Shown: piece by piece, positions 45,451-57,705 of the stretch
Layout of the letters: each line of letters starts with the position of its first letter
Numbering within the stretch: position 1 is the stretch's first letter
Origin: Cordylochernes scorpioides
Lineage: Eukaryota; Arthropoda; Arachnida; Pseudoscorpiones; Chernetidae
NCBI GenBank assembly: GCA_030710605.1
Contig: CP092876.1
Coordinates: forward strand, 64,666,115-64,730,114
Direction of reading: 5' to 3'
DNA: 64,000 nucleotides
The notes under the pieces: model-generated
Database searches by the model: none
The model's input: only the letters and a program-made list of their open reading frames with translations
What the model was told of the DNA's origin: nothing
Program-made: the position numbers and the translations under genes

Positions 45451-46638
45451 CACACACACACAAGCCTTTTTATTGGGGCATCCAGCCCTATACATGATTC
45501 CCCTCTACAGGATTTAGCAAAGGAAGATATTTCGAATGTAAAAACTAGAATACAGGAAGTAATAAGGAAAAAGAAAAGCGAGAAGAAAGAAAAAAAACAA
45601 ACAAAAATAAATATAACCATATATACAAAAAAAAAAAAACATACAGAGCAAAAGGAACCATACATGATTAAATATTTAAATTAAAGTACCAATGTTTAAA
45701 ATATGTCAAGGCTAGGATATCATTGAGAGGGCTAATGTTGAATCAGCCGCATTCAATCTTCGTTTTCTTCCTCCAAGCAAACCACGACATTCGGCGCATC
45801 CATTGTTCTCCAACGGACATTGACTGCGGCCTTGTAGAATTTATATAAACCGAGGGAGAGACCCTGATCAACCATCAGTGTGTTCATCCAGCTGCAAATT
45901 TGTTGACAGTCAGGTTGAGACCAGGGTAAGTCACCCAAAATTTCTTTCCTCTGTTTCTCTAAGCAAGAGCATCCAAATATTATATGCATAATTTCGTCTT
46001 GGATTCTGTTTTTACACAGATCGCAAGTTAGAGTCAAATCAGTTTTCCAGCGATTTGAACGATTTTCTGGGAAGATCGTCCAAAGGAGTCTCAGTTGTGC
46101 AAAAAATCTTTTAATTGCTAGAGGAATAGTTGTGAATAAATATCGTTCTGCTGTTATTGAATTTTTTAGGTATTTGAAGTGACTGTAATGTGAAGTATTT
46201 AGGATTTTCGCCATGTCGTTTTGGATGCTTTGTTCGGTTGCTATTCGAATAATACCAGGGATTTCAGTCATTATTGCAGCGTAATCCGGACAACCCTTCA
46301 GGAACGAAAAACCGTTTGAGTCTAAAATGGTTGACAGGTTTTCGACAAAGGTTAAACCAGCCCTTTGATTGCTGTGTAATGTCCAGAGGTGTGACAAACA
46401 TGCCCGGGGCAACCTACTCTCTTCCATTTTCATAATCCTCACCCAAAATCTCAGGACCTGTTTAATTATGATAACTTCCTGTGATACTCGTCCACACTCC
46501 ATTCTTAGCATAAAGCCCGGAGTATACTTTGGTAAATTTAGGTAGCGTCTTAAGAAAATATTCTGAACCTGATCAACTACCTTTACTTGGTTGAGTGCCC
46601 AGCAGGGTGCGGCGTATAGCATGTGAGGCATGTGCGTA
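45451..46638 (-). mobile_element. 5'-truncated LINE with target-site duplication
   Basis: Flanked by the 14 bp duplication TAACATGCTTTGTA (45,437-45,450 and 46,639-46,652). Segment G copy 1 carries a single copy, with one mismatch, at about 38,690-38,703. Inside is one 292-codon minus-strand frame (46,631-45,753) open from the insertion edge. It reads MLYAAPCWALNQVKVVDQVQ, then CDLCKNRIQDEIMHIIFGC, the post-RT region and Cys/His tail of a LINE lacking RNase H. The 3' end has AATAAAAAGG followed by a (TG)n run instead of poly(A). Confidence 0.85.
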
Positions 46639-46904
46639 TAACATGCTTTGTATATATTTATGATATATATTTAATTATTCTCTGATTTTTCTTCATAGTT
46701 AGGCAGTCGGCAATACTGTACTTTCTTTCTTATCTAATTTTGCTTAAGTTTTGTTTATATATTATGGTTAACCGTGTTGTAAATTGATTAAATATTGAAA
46801 CACAAAGTATAGTGACTATCCATTATTTATAAATAGGAAACGTTACAATTTTAAATATTTATTATAAAACAATAAATTAAAGGTAGATTGAAAGAAACAG
46901 AACA

Positions 46905-47541
46905 GGGGTATATATATTTAATAGTCGTCTCTCCCGGTTAAATAAACGCTAAAACTAAGTGCCATCTATTGACCATCTCCGCAAACTAGCGAACCCAGGT
47001 CGGTGACAAAGCCATAACACCAGCTTTGGTAAACTTGGAAGCATCCACTTAGAGACCATGGTTTCGGGCTAATTGACCCTCGTCAGGCTAGCGCGGACTT
47101 TATTCCATCACACACACACACACAGATCCACAAGGAATCAAATGAAATCTTCACAATCTGCCAAAGAGGTGTTTAGCTGGTGGAGACACTAGGCCAAATA
47201 TATGTCCAAAATATAGATGGAAATTTTGCCGTGAGAAAATTGACCTGTAAAAATAAAAGTTGGCCTCTCCCGACAAAATAAAAGCTGAACATCTCTTTAG
47301 CAGATTGTGAAGATATTATCTGATCTCTTGTGGATCTCTCTCTCTCTCATGGAATAAATCCCGCTCTAGACTGACGAGGGTCATTAGCCCGAACTCATGG
47401 TCTTTAAGTGGGCGCTTCACAGTTTGCCAAGCTGGGGTTGTACTTTGCCACCAACCTGAGTCCGTTAGTTTGCGAGACGGTCAATAGGTGTCACCTATTT
47501 TTAGCGTCTATTTTGTCGGGAGAGGCTATCTTTATTTTTAT
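46905..47541. repeat. Foldback palindrome C, copy 4
   Basis: Same palindrome, with a CA microsatellite inserted in the left arm (about 47,110-47,122), facing the CT tract in the right arm. Confidence 0.87.
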
Positions 47542-47867
47542 AGATGAATTTTATCCCGGAAAAAAGTATAATAAAATGAAAGATAACCCCCAATAGACCC
47601 AAACACAAAGCCGCCGAATAAAAATATATTCAACAGATAATTAATATATTTTCCGATAGATGGCAGCAAGTCATCAGCAACATTCAGTTATACGATCAGG
47701 AGAGAGATCTGCCTATTTATTATATTATATAAATTTTTGATCATTTGTTCTCTGTAATAGATTAAATTAGTGTCAAGTTTCGTGGTATTCCATTAGTTCC
47801 TTCTGGTTAAAACACTTCCACTAGGGTAGATGTTCAAGTCTCTATTCATGATAAAATTGTGAAAAAC

Positions 47868-48070
47868 ATTTAAAATTACAAAATATTTTCTCACAATGAG
47901 TTTCTCTTTATTACAAAACGCTAGCTTCCAAGAGATACTCGCTCTTCAAAGGGCTTAATAAAACCTTTTTAAAAAAATTAAGTCCGTTGAAGAGCGATTA
48001 TCGCTTGAAAGCTAGCGTTTTGTAATAAAAGGGAACTCATTGTGAGAAAATATTTTGTAATTTTAAATGT
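47868..48070. repeat. Hairpin D at the 3' end of K5
   Basis: Same inverted repeat; arms AAAACGCTAGCTTCCAAGAG and TTATCGCTTGAAAGCTAGCG. K5 stop 48,063-48,065 lies at its edge. Confidence 0.87.
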
Positions 48071-48392
48071 ACAAGTGTTGTAGATAGTGAGGAGACAGTT
48101 CTACAGCGACACGTGGATCTACAGGAGTCCCACAAGTGGGCGGAGGGTGGTGCGAGGGTCCGGTGGATCTGGACCCATCATGTCAGTCCGGAGAGAGATT
48201 GAGGTCGGAGGGACTCACGGTTGCAGTAAGCCTCGCAGCTGGCCCTGTCTGGGAAGGAGTTCGTGCTCCGGGAACAGAGTCCGTCGGGGACCTTGTGGCA
48301 GGTAAGATGCCGTAGTTCATAGTAGTAGTTGTTCTCGTTGACCGGGCTGCAGGGGGAGGGGTGTAGGGGGGCCTGGCACGGCTCGCCGTGGT
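48063..48392 (-). CDS. K5: Kunitz domain exon and last exon, six cysteines intact
   Basis: Kunitz exon 48,392-48,219 (174 bp), 100 bp intron, last exon 48,118-48,063 with TAA. Cysteine spacing 8-16-7-12-3; P1-equivalent Ser; one difference from K3 is Ser for Gly after CSR. Only in this copy does a one-base deletion upstream (about 48,435) open a frame starting MGWNSTLKVGVLLSVVR, which looks like a weak signal peptide. That frame is offset from the Kunitz frame, and no donor in the needed phase was found. The model is therefore incomplete at its 5' end. Confidence 0.6.
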
Positions 48393-48559
48393 CTGGTCAC
48401 CCATCCTTACAACACTTAGCAGGACTCCTACCTTTAGCGTACTGTTCCAACCCATTTGTATTTCACCCTAATTACCTCAAAACACTAGCCATGCTTGTGT
48501 TATTATCTGGAATTTATACTCCTAGTCACTTCAGTTGAAGGGCGTGTTAGTCCGAGAGA

Positions 48560-49344
48560 GCTAGAGAAATAAAATTCTACAAGAAACTTATCCCTGGATG
48601 ATTTATTGATTTCATCAAATGTTGTCTTTATAATAAAATATTCCAGAGAGCCCGGAGATTAATTTGATGAAACCGATGGGAGGGTTCACATCTGATGAGC
48701 CATGCCCTCCATTTTACAATTTTTATTATTTTTATTATACGTTTTGTAGAAATAGGTTTCAATTATATGTATTTTTAAAATGTATAGTTTGAAAAATAGT
48801 TCCAATTTTCATCAATAGATGGCGCTATATTGCCAATAATACCATTTGATAAACTTTCATTAAACTACTTTGCATATTTTCCTCAATGATATATATATAT
48901 AAATATATATAGGAAACAATATATTATATAATTATTATATTTAAATGAGTTTTTTTCTAAACAGTATTTCAAATATCAACAGAATTTCTACAGAATCCAA
49001 TTACCTTAAAGCTATGAAAGTATCCGGTTCTCCTGGCGCTTATAATATTTCGAGGAAAAAAGAACGCTTCGATCAAATTCTTTTTTTTTCACCACAGTTA
49101 TGAACAAGATATTTTGGTCGGGATCAAAGAACGAATGTTTAAAGTGTTATTGTTGAAAAAAAGATATATTTTAGCTAATAACCTTTTTACATATACTTCG
49201 AAGATGAATAGGAGGTCATCTATTGACAAAACTGGAGGGAAACGTCTTGATGATTGTGACATTGATGCATCTTCCAATATTTCTATTGGGAATTAATACC
49301 ATCGTGGTGTCTTGACCGTCAATTTCTGATTTTGCTGCTCCATG
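48560..49344. repeat. Array segment E, copy 4
   Basis: Closest to copy 1 (same ATATATATATATAAATATATA variant) and, like copy 1, continues into segment A. Confidence 0.75.
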
Positions 49345-52057
49345 GAAAAGTGATCTTTAAAACGAGCAAAGTGCTCGTAGGATCTGATCTATTAGTGATA
49401 CTGCAACGATCAATTCTACATATAGATGACCCATTAATATCTAAAGTACTGTTGGCGTATTGGTAACATTTAGCGATAAACTAATAATTAGAAGTATGCA
49501 TTATTATTATTTATATTATTTATTTATTATTATTTGTGTATATTTCTTTCTCATACTGGAATTTTATATCTATACTTACATTTAATACCTTCTCTAAGAG
49601 TTTCTCTTAATTGCAGATTTCTAAGCGGAACTGCGCAAAGAGTCGAGCATCCTCGATTTCAAAATTTCATAACTTCTGATAAACAACATATAATTTTAAT
49701 AAAATCTCTACTTAACTTTTGTTGTTGTTATTGTCGTGTCCAATGAAGAGCATCAGATTTCTTCATGTATCTCTATCACAGCAGCAGAAATGTCCCCTCT
49801 CTTGGGTGCACTTGGGGGAAGAAGTCCGAACACACTTCCCTGCGGTCCCTTCTGGACCCTTGGAAAATTTGAACAAATTCTAGTCCAAGGTGACTAACGT
49901 GGCAACGGCATCCATTTTCCAACGAAGAGAAAAATCGATATTTCCACTTGAATTTTAATTCTTATATATCAAGAAGATGTCTAACTAGAGCATTTCTTTT
50001 ACAGCTCAATTAAAACAAGACTGGGAAATATAAATGTTGAAATTCAACACCCATGATCATGATGTGGGATCTTAAATCATCATCGTATTCATCATTAAAC
50101 AACATTCGACCAGAAAAATATTTTCAATATAGGGAACTACAACCTATTTAGAATTAACGAATGATCCCTTCAATTTATATATGGAGTGTGTTTTTTTTAT
50201 TATCCCTAGTACACGTGGTACAGGTCATGCTAATCATAGTGGGTAGAAGTAGGCGACTGCTATGGAGTGTGTGAAAATTGCTAATTAGGTCTGGCGGAAG
50301 AAATCGACCTGGGATGTACCTTTGCTGATATTATAGACATACTTTGAAGCACATTCTCAATTTTTACAAATCTATTAACTAAGTAGCGCTAATATTCTTC
50401 ATATAAAACAACTTCGCGCCATTCCTTTTTCAAAATATAGACACTTGGACAAAACTTGAGGAAGTGGAAAGTCCTTGATGCCCTGGTCGTCGGTTTTTGA
50501 AGGAGGCAGAATTAATTTTGTTCATACTTGGTTATCTCGTGTTTCTTCAATAAAGGTCAATGTGTATCAAATATTTTTCAGAGTTATTGTTTGACTCCCG
50601 ATAAACATGCTAAAAGGTACAACTTCTTCAAGTTTTGTCCATGAGTATACGTGGTGTGGATTTGTGATGATTTAAGAGATGTAAAGTTGATCAAAGGTGG
50701 ATTGAAAGACCCGCCAAGAAGTTCCAAGAGAGAGAGAGAACATCACAATGGTGTAGCTGGAGAAAGCCAGTTGACCATATGGTCTCCGTAGACTCAGCGC
50801 ACGGTCCCTAGTGACATGTAGGCTACCTGAGGTTGAATTGCCCGATCACCTTCAGTTCTATTTGGACGCAAGCCCCGACTATCCAAGGAGGCCTTGTCAG
50901 AAAGCTGCGCTAGCTACTGAACTTGAAATAGAATATCTATTCTAGGTGTCATCGCGATCGCTTGGTGTTTTATTTAACACTCAACCAAATTTACATTTGG
51001 GGGGATAGGAAGATAGATCATGCTCCTATGACATATATAATATTTTAAGAAAAGGTTATACCCCATCTATCGGAATAAATATCAATTTATCGTTGCATTT
51101 TTAAATATTCCAGAATCAAAATCAATGATTAGTTGATATTTATTCCGACAGATGGCACAATCTATCAACAAATTTTAGTTTTACAATCAGGAGATGCCTT
51201 TTTAGTAATCTATCCACCTGATTCCAATACAATTTCACTTTTGTGTTATTTTTTCATATATAATATTTGTTATGCCTTTTTAATATATACAAGGATTCCA
51301 AAGCATTTGCAACTTAAATTTAGATTACAACTTACAGAACGTATTATAAATGGTTAGGCCATGTGTTAGATCTCATACTTTCAATTACCAAGTCTTAGAC
51401 AACGCAAAGGAGAAATGCCTTAAATTAAATTGATAAAAACCAGAAATGGACTAATTAATCCTTCAACGGAACTGAAGGCAAAATAAAATTCAAGTCATAG
51501 ATGGGAACGTTTAGAGAAACTACAGGAGACGAAGGACGAAAATATATGCTTTCATACATCCCTTTTAAGCACATCTATGCAAAATCTCTAGACTTGGCCC
51601 CTATAGATTTTTGTGCTCTTGATTTGCTGAAAACATTCCTCAGATCTAGAGAACCGAAGACACGCTTGAGGGTCTATGGAAAGTTGTTAAGGACTGTTGG
51701 GATGGTTTTGATCAAAATATTCAAAGACGGATTTTCTGGAAACATCGATGCAGGGCTGTTGCTAAATGTCAAGGCTTACACATAGAAAAACACATTTTTC
51801 ACAAATTACACACAAAAAAAAGTTGTACAAACATTAATAAATTATTTTCAATAAATCGCTAAAATCGTTATTGTAAAAATGGAATACCCTTTATATTAGG
51901 ATTAAACTGCCACTTTTTTCTCTTATATCTTGATATCGGTGTTAGAACTGAAGTTAAGACAAAAGTGAGTGGCTAAGAAAGCTATGAAACGTCAGTTTGA
52001 ACCTTTGAACCTGTCGATTCATCTTGACTGAAGATAATTTTGGAAGATGATTTGCAG
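49345..52057. repeat. Array segment A, copy 3
   Basis: Third copy of the 2.7 kb block, with the MITE at 50,438-50,647 and rosa-like remnant at 51,555-51,860. Its right end preserves the pre-insertion site of the gypsy-like element (GATGATTTGCAGGCGCC at about 52,045). Confidence 0.85.
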
Positions 52058-52649
52058 GCGCCCAAAATACAGCACTTCCAAGTTCAACACTTACAGTATC
52101 ATAAACTCACCCATTTATTCGGTTTGTTTCATGTCAAGACAGAAAAATCCAGAATATATAAATTTTATTTGAACTCTTTTACATGAGAAAAAGAAATATA
52201 CACACTTCAATGAGGATATTATTTAAAATTGGGTCTTTAAAATAAGCATCAGAATTTTAAGCTCTAAGAAAGAGACTAAAAACTTTGAATAAATTATTTT
52301 TTAGGAAAAAAAAATAATGCAGCTATTTGAAATACACAACAGCAGAAACATTGATTTGTAATTTGAGATTTTTTATTTTATACAAAACTATTATCTATAT
52401 ATTTACATTAAACATTTATAAAATCTCCGAAATTCCTTCCATAATCCATTAAAGGTACCTCTAATTGTTTGCTCTCCCCCCCACTATTTTAGAAGGTACA
52501 GGGAGGTTTATACACTAGTGGAAATACAAATTGTTATAACCAGAAATAATTAGAAATGAACCTAATTTCAGAATAAATTATTTTCTTCTTATCCTTCAAA
52601 AATTTTATTAAAAATAGTTTAAGGTGTATTAAAAGAAGCGGAACAGGAA
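52055..52649. repeat. Array segment B, copy 3
   Basis: Same block as 28,000-28,657, about 60 bp shorter near its right end. Confidence 0.8.
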
Positions 52650-53263
52650 TATATATAAAGGTCGCCTTTCCCGCAAAATAGACGCTAATACTAGGCGCTA
52701 TCTATTGACCATCTCCGCAAACTAGCGAACTCAGGTCGGTGACAAAGCCACAACACCAGCTTTGGTAAACTGAGAAGCGTCCACCTAGAGACCATGGTGT
52801 CGGCTAAATGACCCGCGTCAGTCTAGCGCGGTCTTTATTCCATGAGATCCACAAGATATCAAATGAAATCTTCACAATCTGCCAAAGAGGTATTTAGCTG
52901 GTAGAGTCACTAGGTCAAATCTATGGCCAAATAATAGATGGAAATTTCGCTGGGAGAAATTTGACTTGTAAAAAAAATGGTCGCCTCTCTCGGCAAAATA
53001 AAAGATGAATACCTCTTTAGCAGATTGTGAAGATTTTATCTGATCTCTTGTGGATCTCTCTCTCTCTCATGGAATAAATCCCGCTCTAGACTGACGAGGG
53101 TCATTAGCCCGAACTCATGGTCTTTAAGTGGACGCTTCACAGTTTGCCAAGCTGGGGTTGTGACTTTGTCACCAACCTGAGTCCGTTAGTTTGCGAGACG
53201 GTCAATAGGTGTCACCTATTTTTAGCGTCTATTTTGTCGGGAGAGGCTATCTTTATTTTTATA
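52650..53263. repeat. Foldback palindrome C, copy 5
   Basis: Same palindrome; left arm like copies 1-2, right arm like copy 4 (CATGGTCTTTAAGTGGACGC). Confidence 0.87.
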
Positions 53264-53589
53264 GATGAATTTTATCCCGGAAAAAAAGTATAATTAAATG
53301 AAAGGTAACCCCCAATAGACCCAAACACAAAGCTGCCAAATAAAAATATATTCAACAGATAATTAATATATTTTCCGATAGATGGCAGCAAGTCATCAGC
53401 AACATTCAGTTATACGATCAGGAGAGAGAGCTGCCTATTTATTATATTATATAAATTTTTGATCATTTGTTCTCTGTAATAGATTAAATTAGTGTCAAGT
53501 TTCGTGGTATTTCACTAGTTCCTTCTGGGTGAAACACTTCCACAAGGGTAAATGTTCAAGTTTATATTCACGATAAAATTGGTGAAAAA

Positions 53590-53790
53590 CATTTAAAATT
53601 ACAAAATATTTTCTCACAATGAGTTTCTTTTTATTACAAAACGCTAGCTTCCAAGCGATACTCGCTCTTCAACGGGCTTAATAAAACATTTTTTAAATTA
53701 AGTCCGTTGAAGAGCGATTATTGCTTGAAAGGTAGCGTTTTGTAATAAAAAGGAACTCATTGTGAGAAAATATTTTGTAATTATAGATGT
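53590..53790. repeat. Hairpin D at the 3' end of K6
   Basis: Same inverted repeat, here translated in part because the K6 stop codon is lost. The right arm has TTGCTTGAAAGGTAGCG where other copies keep GCTAGCG. Confidence 0.85.
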
Positions 53791-54112
53791 ACAAGTGTTG
53801 TAGATAGCGAGGAGACAGTTCTACAGCGAAACGTGGATCTACAGGAGTCCCACAAGAGGGCGGGGGGTGGTGCGAGGGTCCGGTGGATCTGGACCCATCA
53901 AGTCAGTCCGGAGAGAGATTGAGGTGAGAGGGACTCACGGTTGCAGTAAGCCTCGCAGCTGGCCCTGTCTGGGAAGGAGTTCGTGCCACGGGTACAGAGT
54001 CCATCGGGGACCTTGTGACAGGTGAGATATCGTAGTTCATAGTAGTAGTTGTTCTCGTTGACCGGGCTGCAGGGGGAGGGGTGTAGGGGGGCCTGGCACG
54101 GCTCGCCGTGGT
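53693..54112 (-). CDS. K6: Kunitz domain exon and extended last exon
   Basis: Kunitz exon 54,112-53,939 (174 bp), 100 bp intron, last exon from 53,838. Six cysteines with 8-16-7-12-3 spacing, P1-equivalent Ser. Differences from K3 include Tyr for His before the third cysteine and Thr for Ser after the fourth. The stop used in K2-K5 is mutated (ATT TAA has become ATC TAT). The frame therefore runs about 32 codons further, into one arm of hairpin D, to a TAA at about 53,693-53,695. No signal-peptide exon found; may be non-functional. Confidence 0.55.
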
Positions 54113-54279
54113 CTGGTCACCCATCCTTACAACACTTAGCAGGACTTCTACCTTTCAGCGTACAGTTCCAACCCATTTGTATTTCACCCTAATCACCTCA
54201 AAACACTAGCCATGCTTGTGTTATTATCTGGAAGTTATACTCCTAGTTGCTCCTGTTGAATAACATGCTAGCCTGAAAG

Positions 54280-54962
54280 CAAGAGAAATAAAATTCTACA
54301 AGAAACTTAGCCCTGAATGATTTTAGTAAATGTTGTCTTTATAATAAAATCTTCCAGAGAACCTTGAGATTAAATTGATGAAACCGATGGGAGGGTTCAC
54401 ATCTGATGAGTCAAGCCCTCAATTTTACAATTTTTATTATTTTTATTATACGTTTTGTAGAAATAGGTTTCAATTATATGTATTTTTGAAATGTTGCGTT
54501 TGGAAAATAGTTCCAATTTTCATCAATAGATGGCGCTACATTGCCAATGATACCATTTGATAAATATTTCATTAAACTACTTTGCATATTTTCCTCAATG
54601 ATAAATATACATATATATATATAAGAAACAATATATTATATAATTATTATATTTGAATGAGTTGTTTTCTAAACAGTATTTCAAATATCAACAGAATTTA
54701 TACAGAATCCAATTACCTTAAAGTTTTGAAAGTATCTTTTCATGTTTGACGCTTATAATTTTTCGAGGAAAAAAAACCGCTTCGATCAAGTTCTTTTTAT
54801 TTCACCACATTTATGAACAAGATATGGGTCGGGATTGAAGAACGAATGTTTCAAGTGTTATTGTCGAAAAAATATATATTTTTGCTAAAACCTTTTCATA
54901 ATAACTTCGAATATCATCAGAGGAGATGATCTATTGATAATACTGGAGGGAAACGTCTTGAT
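54280..54962. repeat. Array segment E, copy 5
   Basis: The most diverged copy of E; ends at GTCTTGATG and continues into minisatellite F. Confidence 0.75.
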
Positions 54963-55712
54963 GCGGTGTCGGCGAGAGAAGCGCCTCCGGCGTGAGAAGC
55001 GGTTCCGTCGAGCAATGCCACGAGAGAAGTTTTCCCGGCAAGAGGACCGGTGCCGGCGAGAGAATCGGTGCCGGCGAGAGAATCGGCTTCGACGCGAAAG
55101 GCGGTACCGGTATAAGAAGCGGTACAGGCATAAGAAGCGGCACCAGAATGAGAAGCGCTCCGGCGTTAGAAGTGGTTCTGGCGTGAGAAGCGGTTCCGGC
55201 GTGAGAAGCGGTACCGGCGGAAGGGGCGGCTCCGGCGAAGGGGCAGTTCCGATGAGAGGGGTGGCTCCAGCGAGAAAAGCGGCTACGACGATGAAGGCGG
55301 CTCTAGCGAGATAGGCGGCTTTGGCTCGAAAAGCGGTACCGGCGAGAGAAACGGTACTGGCGAAAGAAGAGGTCCCAGAGAGAGAAGAGGCTTCGGCTAG
55401 AGAAGTGTTCCCGGCGAGAGATGAGGTATCGACATGAGAAGCGCCTCCGGCGTGAGAAGCGGTACAGGTGAAAGGGGCGGCTCCGGCGTGAAAAGCGTTA
55501 CAGGTGAAAGGGGCGGCTCCGGCGAGTGAAGCGGCTCCGGCGAGAGGGACAGCTCCGGCGAAGGGGCAGTTCCAGCGAGAGGAGCGACTCCAGTGAGAGG
55601 GGCTGCACCGGCGAGTAGGGCGACTCCGGCGAAAAAAGCGGTTCTATCAAGAGAGGCGGTTCCAGAAAGAGAGATGCCGTTCCGGCAAGAGTGGCGGCAC
55701 CAGCGAGAGAAA
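54963..55712. repeat. GC-rich 18 bp minisatellite F, longest copy
   Basis: About 40 units. Unit content is reshuffled relative to 41,274-41,893, with blocks such as GGTACAGGTGAAAGGGGCGG repeated locally, showing active expansion and contraction. Confidence 0.88.
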
Positions 55713-55777
55713 CGTGACATCAAGGCGATAGAACCGAAGGGACTGGATCGGGACGATCCGCCTTAGGGGGGAGGCAG

Positions 55778-56060
55778 TGTCGCGTATAAGGCCTGAAAGC
55801 ATCTACAACCTCCTCCAATGGATGGCGCTTTCGCCTGTTTCCGTCTGGAACTAGTGTGGATATCGCCGACTGCTGTGGTCCTGTTTCCTGGAGAAAATAG
55901 TTGTAAATTGATGTTCATATTGGCTCTGGAGTGTAAATAATTGTAAAATCCTGTGAATGATATTCGAGTTATTATGTAATATGGTTTAAAGAAGACAATA
56001 AAAGAAGAGCGACAATTGACAATTAAAATAGTTTATTGACATCTAGTTAACAGTAGGGAG
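55778..56060 (+). mobile_element. LTR fragment after minisatellite F
   Basis: Same polypurine tract and TGTCGCGTATAAGGCCTG start as at 41,955, same AATAAAAG signal; right boundary uncertain. Confidence 0.55.
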
Positions 56061-56390
56061 AAGGTTTAAAGCCATTTTTAAAATAGGGAGAAATATATAC
56101 AACAGATGAAGTCCCCTCTGGAGGGACGACTGGATTTCATCAGGAGCTTAAAGCCGCCTTGAGTTCGGACAGGCTGTTATGGATTATAAAATCCATGTCC
56201 CCAGCATGCTCGATGACAGTGTTGAGAAATAAGACAATGATAATCTTGTGTTCAAACGATAGATTTTTTAAAGATAATTTCTATCATCGCGTTGTAGAAT
56301 CCCGAACGTAATCTCTGGCCTGACCCACTTTGTTTCATATAGGGGGCTCAGGATAGTTGTATCGTTCAGTAGTTCGAGTAGATCGTTTAT
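56061..56390. other. LINE non-coding or decayed region 3' of ORF1
   Basis: Shared with 42,241-42,560. Short broken frames only (for example CATGCTCGATGACAGTGTTG). Probably the region following ORF1 of the same LINE on the minus strand. Confidence 0.45.
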
Positions 56391-57705
56391 CTAGTACTCG
56401 AATTTCAGGTATAAGGCGTCAATATCATCAGTGGGTGTAGGAGCGTTCTGGAGCTCATGGGTCGTCGAGGCAGTTAATAGTAACGGTGGGGCTACTGCGG
56501 CTGGAGCTGACTCCTCTTCATGGGTAATTTGCAGCGCTGATTCAGCAGGCTGAGGCGCAGTGAACCGACGGGGCGAAGTGTGGGCCGCGGGACCATCACT
56601 TGGCACCTCCAGAGATGGAGCATGGGACGCTGATGCAGGAGGCGGCACCTCCACAGATGAAGCTGGGGGTGCTGGTGCAGGGGGCCGAGGCGCAGCTGGT
56701 CGATGGGGCGAAACCCGGGCCGCGGGACCAATGTTGGAGACCTCCATAGATAGAGTAGGGGGTGTTGATGCAGGAGGCGCGGGTGCTAGCTCTCTGAACA
56801 GCTGAGGCGCGATCGGTGATGTTACAACGGTGTGAGAGGGTGCTGAAGCTTGCCTGGGGCCGGTGGACTGCCTAGCAAGCATGGGGAAGTTGGCTCTGCG
56901 ATGGCCTTGGTTGTGGAATTTGGAGCACCTGATCCCGAAGGTCAGGAACGTCGGCCAGGTGTCGCATTTGGTCTTTATATCGAGGCGGGTAGGAAGCCTC
57001 TCAAGTTTCATGCCGTCGTGGAGGAGAATATAAGCCTCACGTCGGCCGTCAGTGTAGCCGTACTCGCCAGCCTTGAGTTGTTTGGGGGCGATGGTAGTGA
57101 CACGCCCATAGGGCGAGAGGGCGTTGATGACGACGGCATCCTCCACATAGAAGAGGAGGTTTCCGATGGTAATTTTTTCCGACCTTTTACGGAAAGGGAA
57201 GGTCCTGAGGATCGTGCCTTTGATTTCGAGGCCTTCCTCAATAAGGCGTTCCGCTAGGTTCTTGCTGGCCAGGCCCACCAGAACTTGGCAATTCATCCTA
57301 GTGAGCTGGATTATGTGCCTGGCCCCTCCGACCACTCTGTCGATCGCCTTCAGGTAATGGTAAGGCGCGAAGTCAGGGCAGTGCTCTATGAAGACGCACT
57401 GCTCCTGTGTGGAGGACGCCTGCCGTTCCCTGGCTTCCGCGATGTGTGCCCTCGTGGCTTTGACCTCCTGCACGCGCGATATCCAGGCTGCCGACGATCG
57501 CTGTCGCCGAGTAGTGTTTATGGCACTGTTGGAATGTGCGGCCGTGACACCCGATGCTCCCGAGTCGCGGCGTCTCTTCTTGCTCTGTACGACGGTGTAG
57601 CCGTTACCAATTTCAGGATCTTCATGCTCCGGTAGGTCATCCCAGTTGGTATGAACATTTACAGCGCCAATTGAAGGCGTCTTAGTCGCGAAGTCGTGCG
57701 ACTAG
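56391..57705 (-). pseudogene. LINE ORF1 (Gag-like RNA-binding protein), 5' truncated
   Basis: An open frame of about 435 codons without an ATG at its start. NGYTVVQSKKRRRDSG lies near the beginning (57,600), a Gag-like fold segment EQCVFIEHCPDFAPYHYLKA near 57,390, then RLIEEGLEIKGTILRTFPFR and INALSPYGRVTTIAPKQ. The first zinc knuckle reads RCSKFHNQGHRRANFP, where two expected cysteines are Phe. The rest is a long Pro/Ala-rich tail. ORF1 proteins coat LINE RNA. The frame is open throughout, but the knuckle damage and missing start indicate a dead copy. The tail is duplicated at 42.6-42.97 kb. Confidence 0.7.

Larger units (their letters stand above)
44396..46904. repeat. Array segment G, copy 2, with SINE and LINE insertions
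   Basis: Same block as 37,825-38,973, enlarged by two insertions that copy 1 lacks. Contains the hairpin motif at 44,478-44,517 and the solo-LTR-like block at 44,866-45,075. Confidence 0.8.

Noticed and set aside
45304-45684. Lysine-rich plus-strand ORF
   Set aside because: Produced by A-rich and LINE 3' end sequence on the opposite strand; crosses the LINE insertion boundary.
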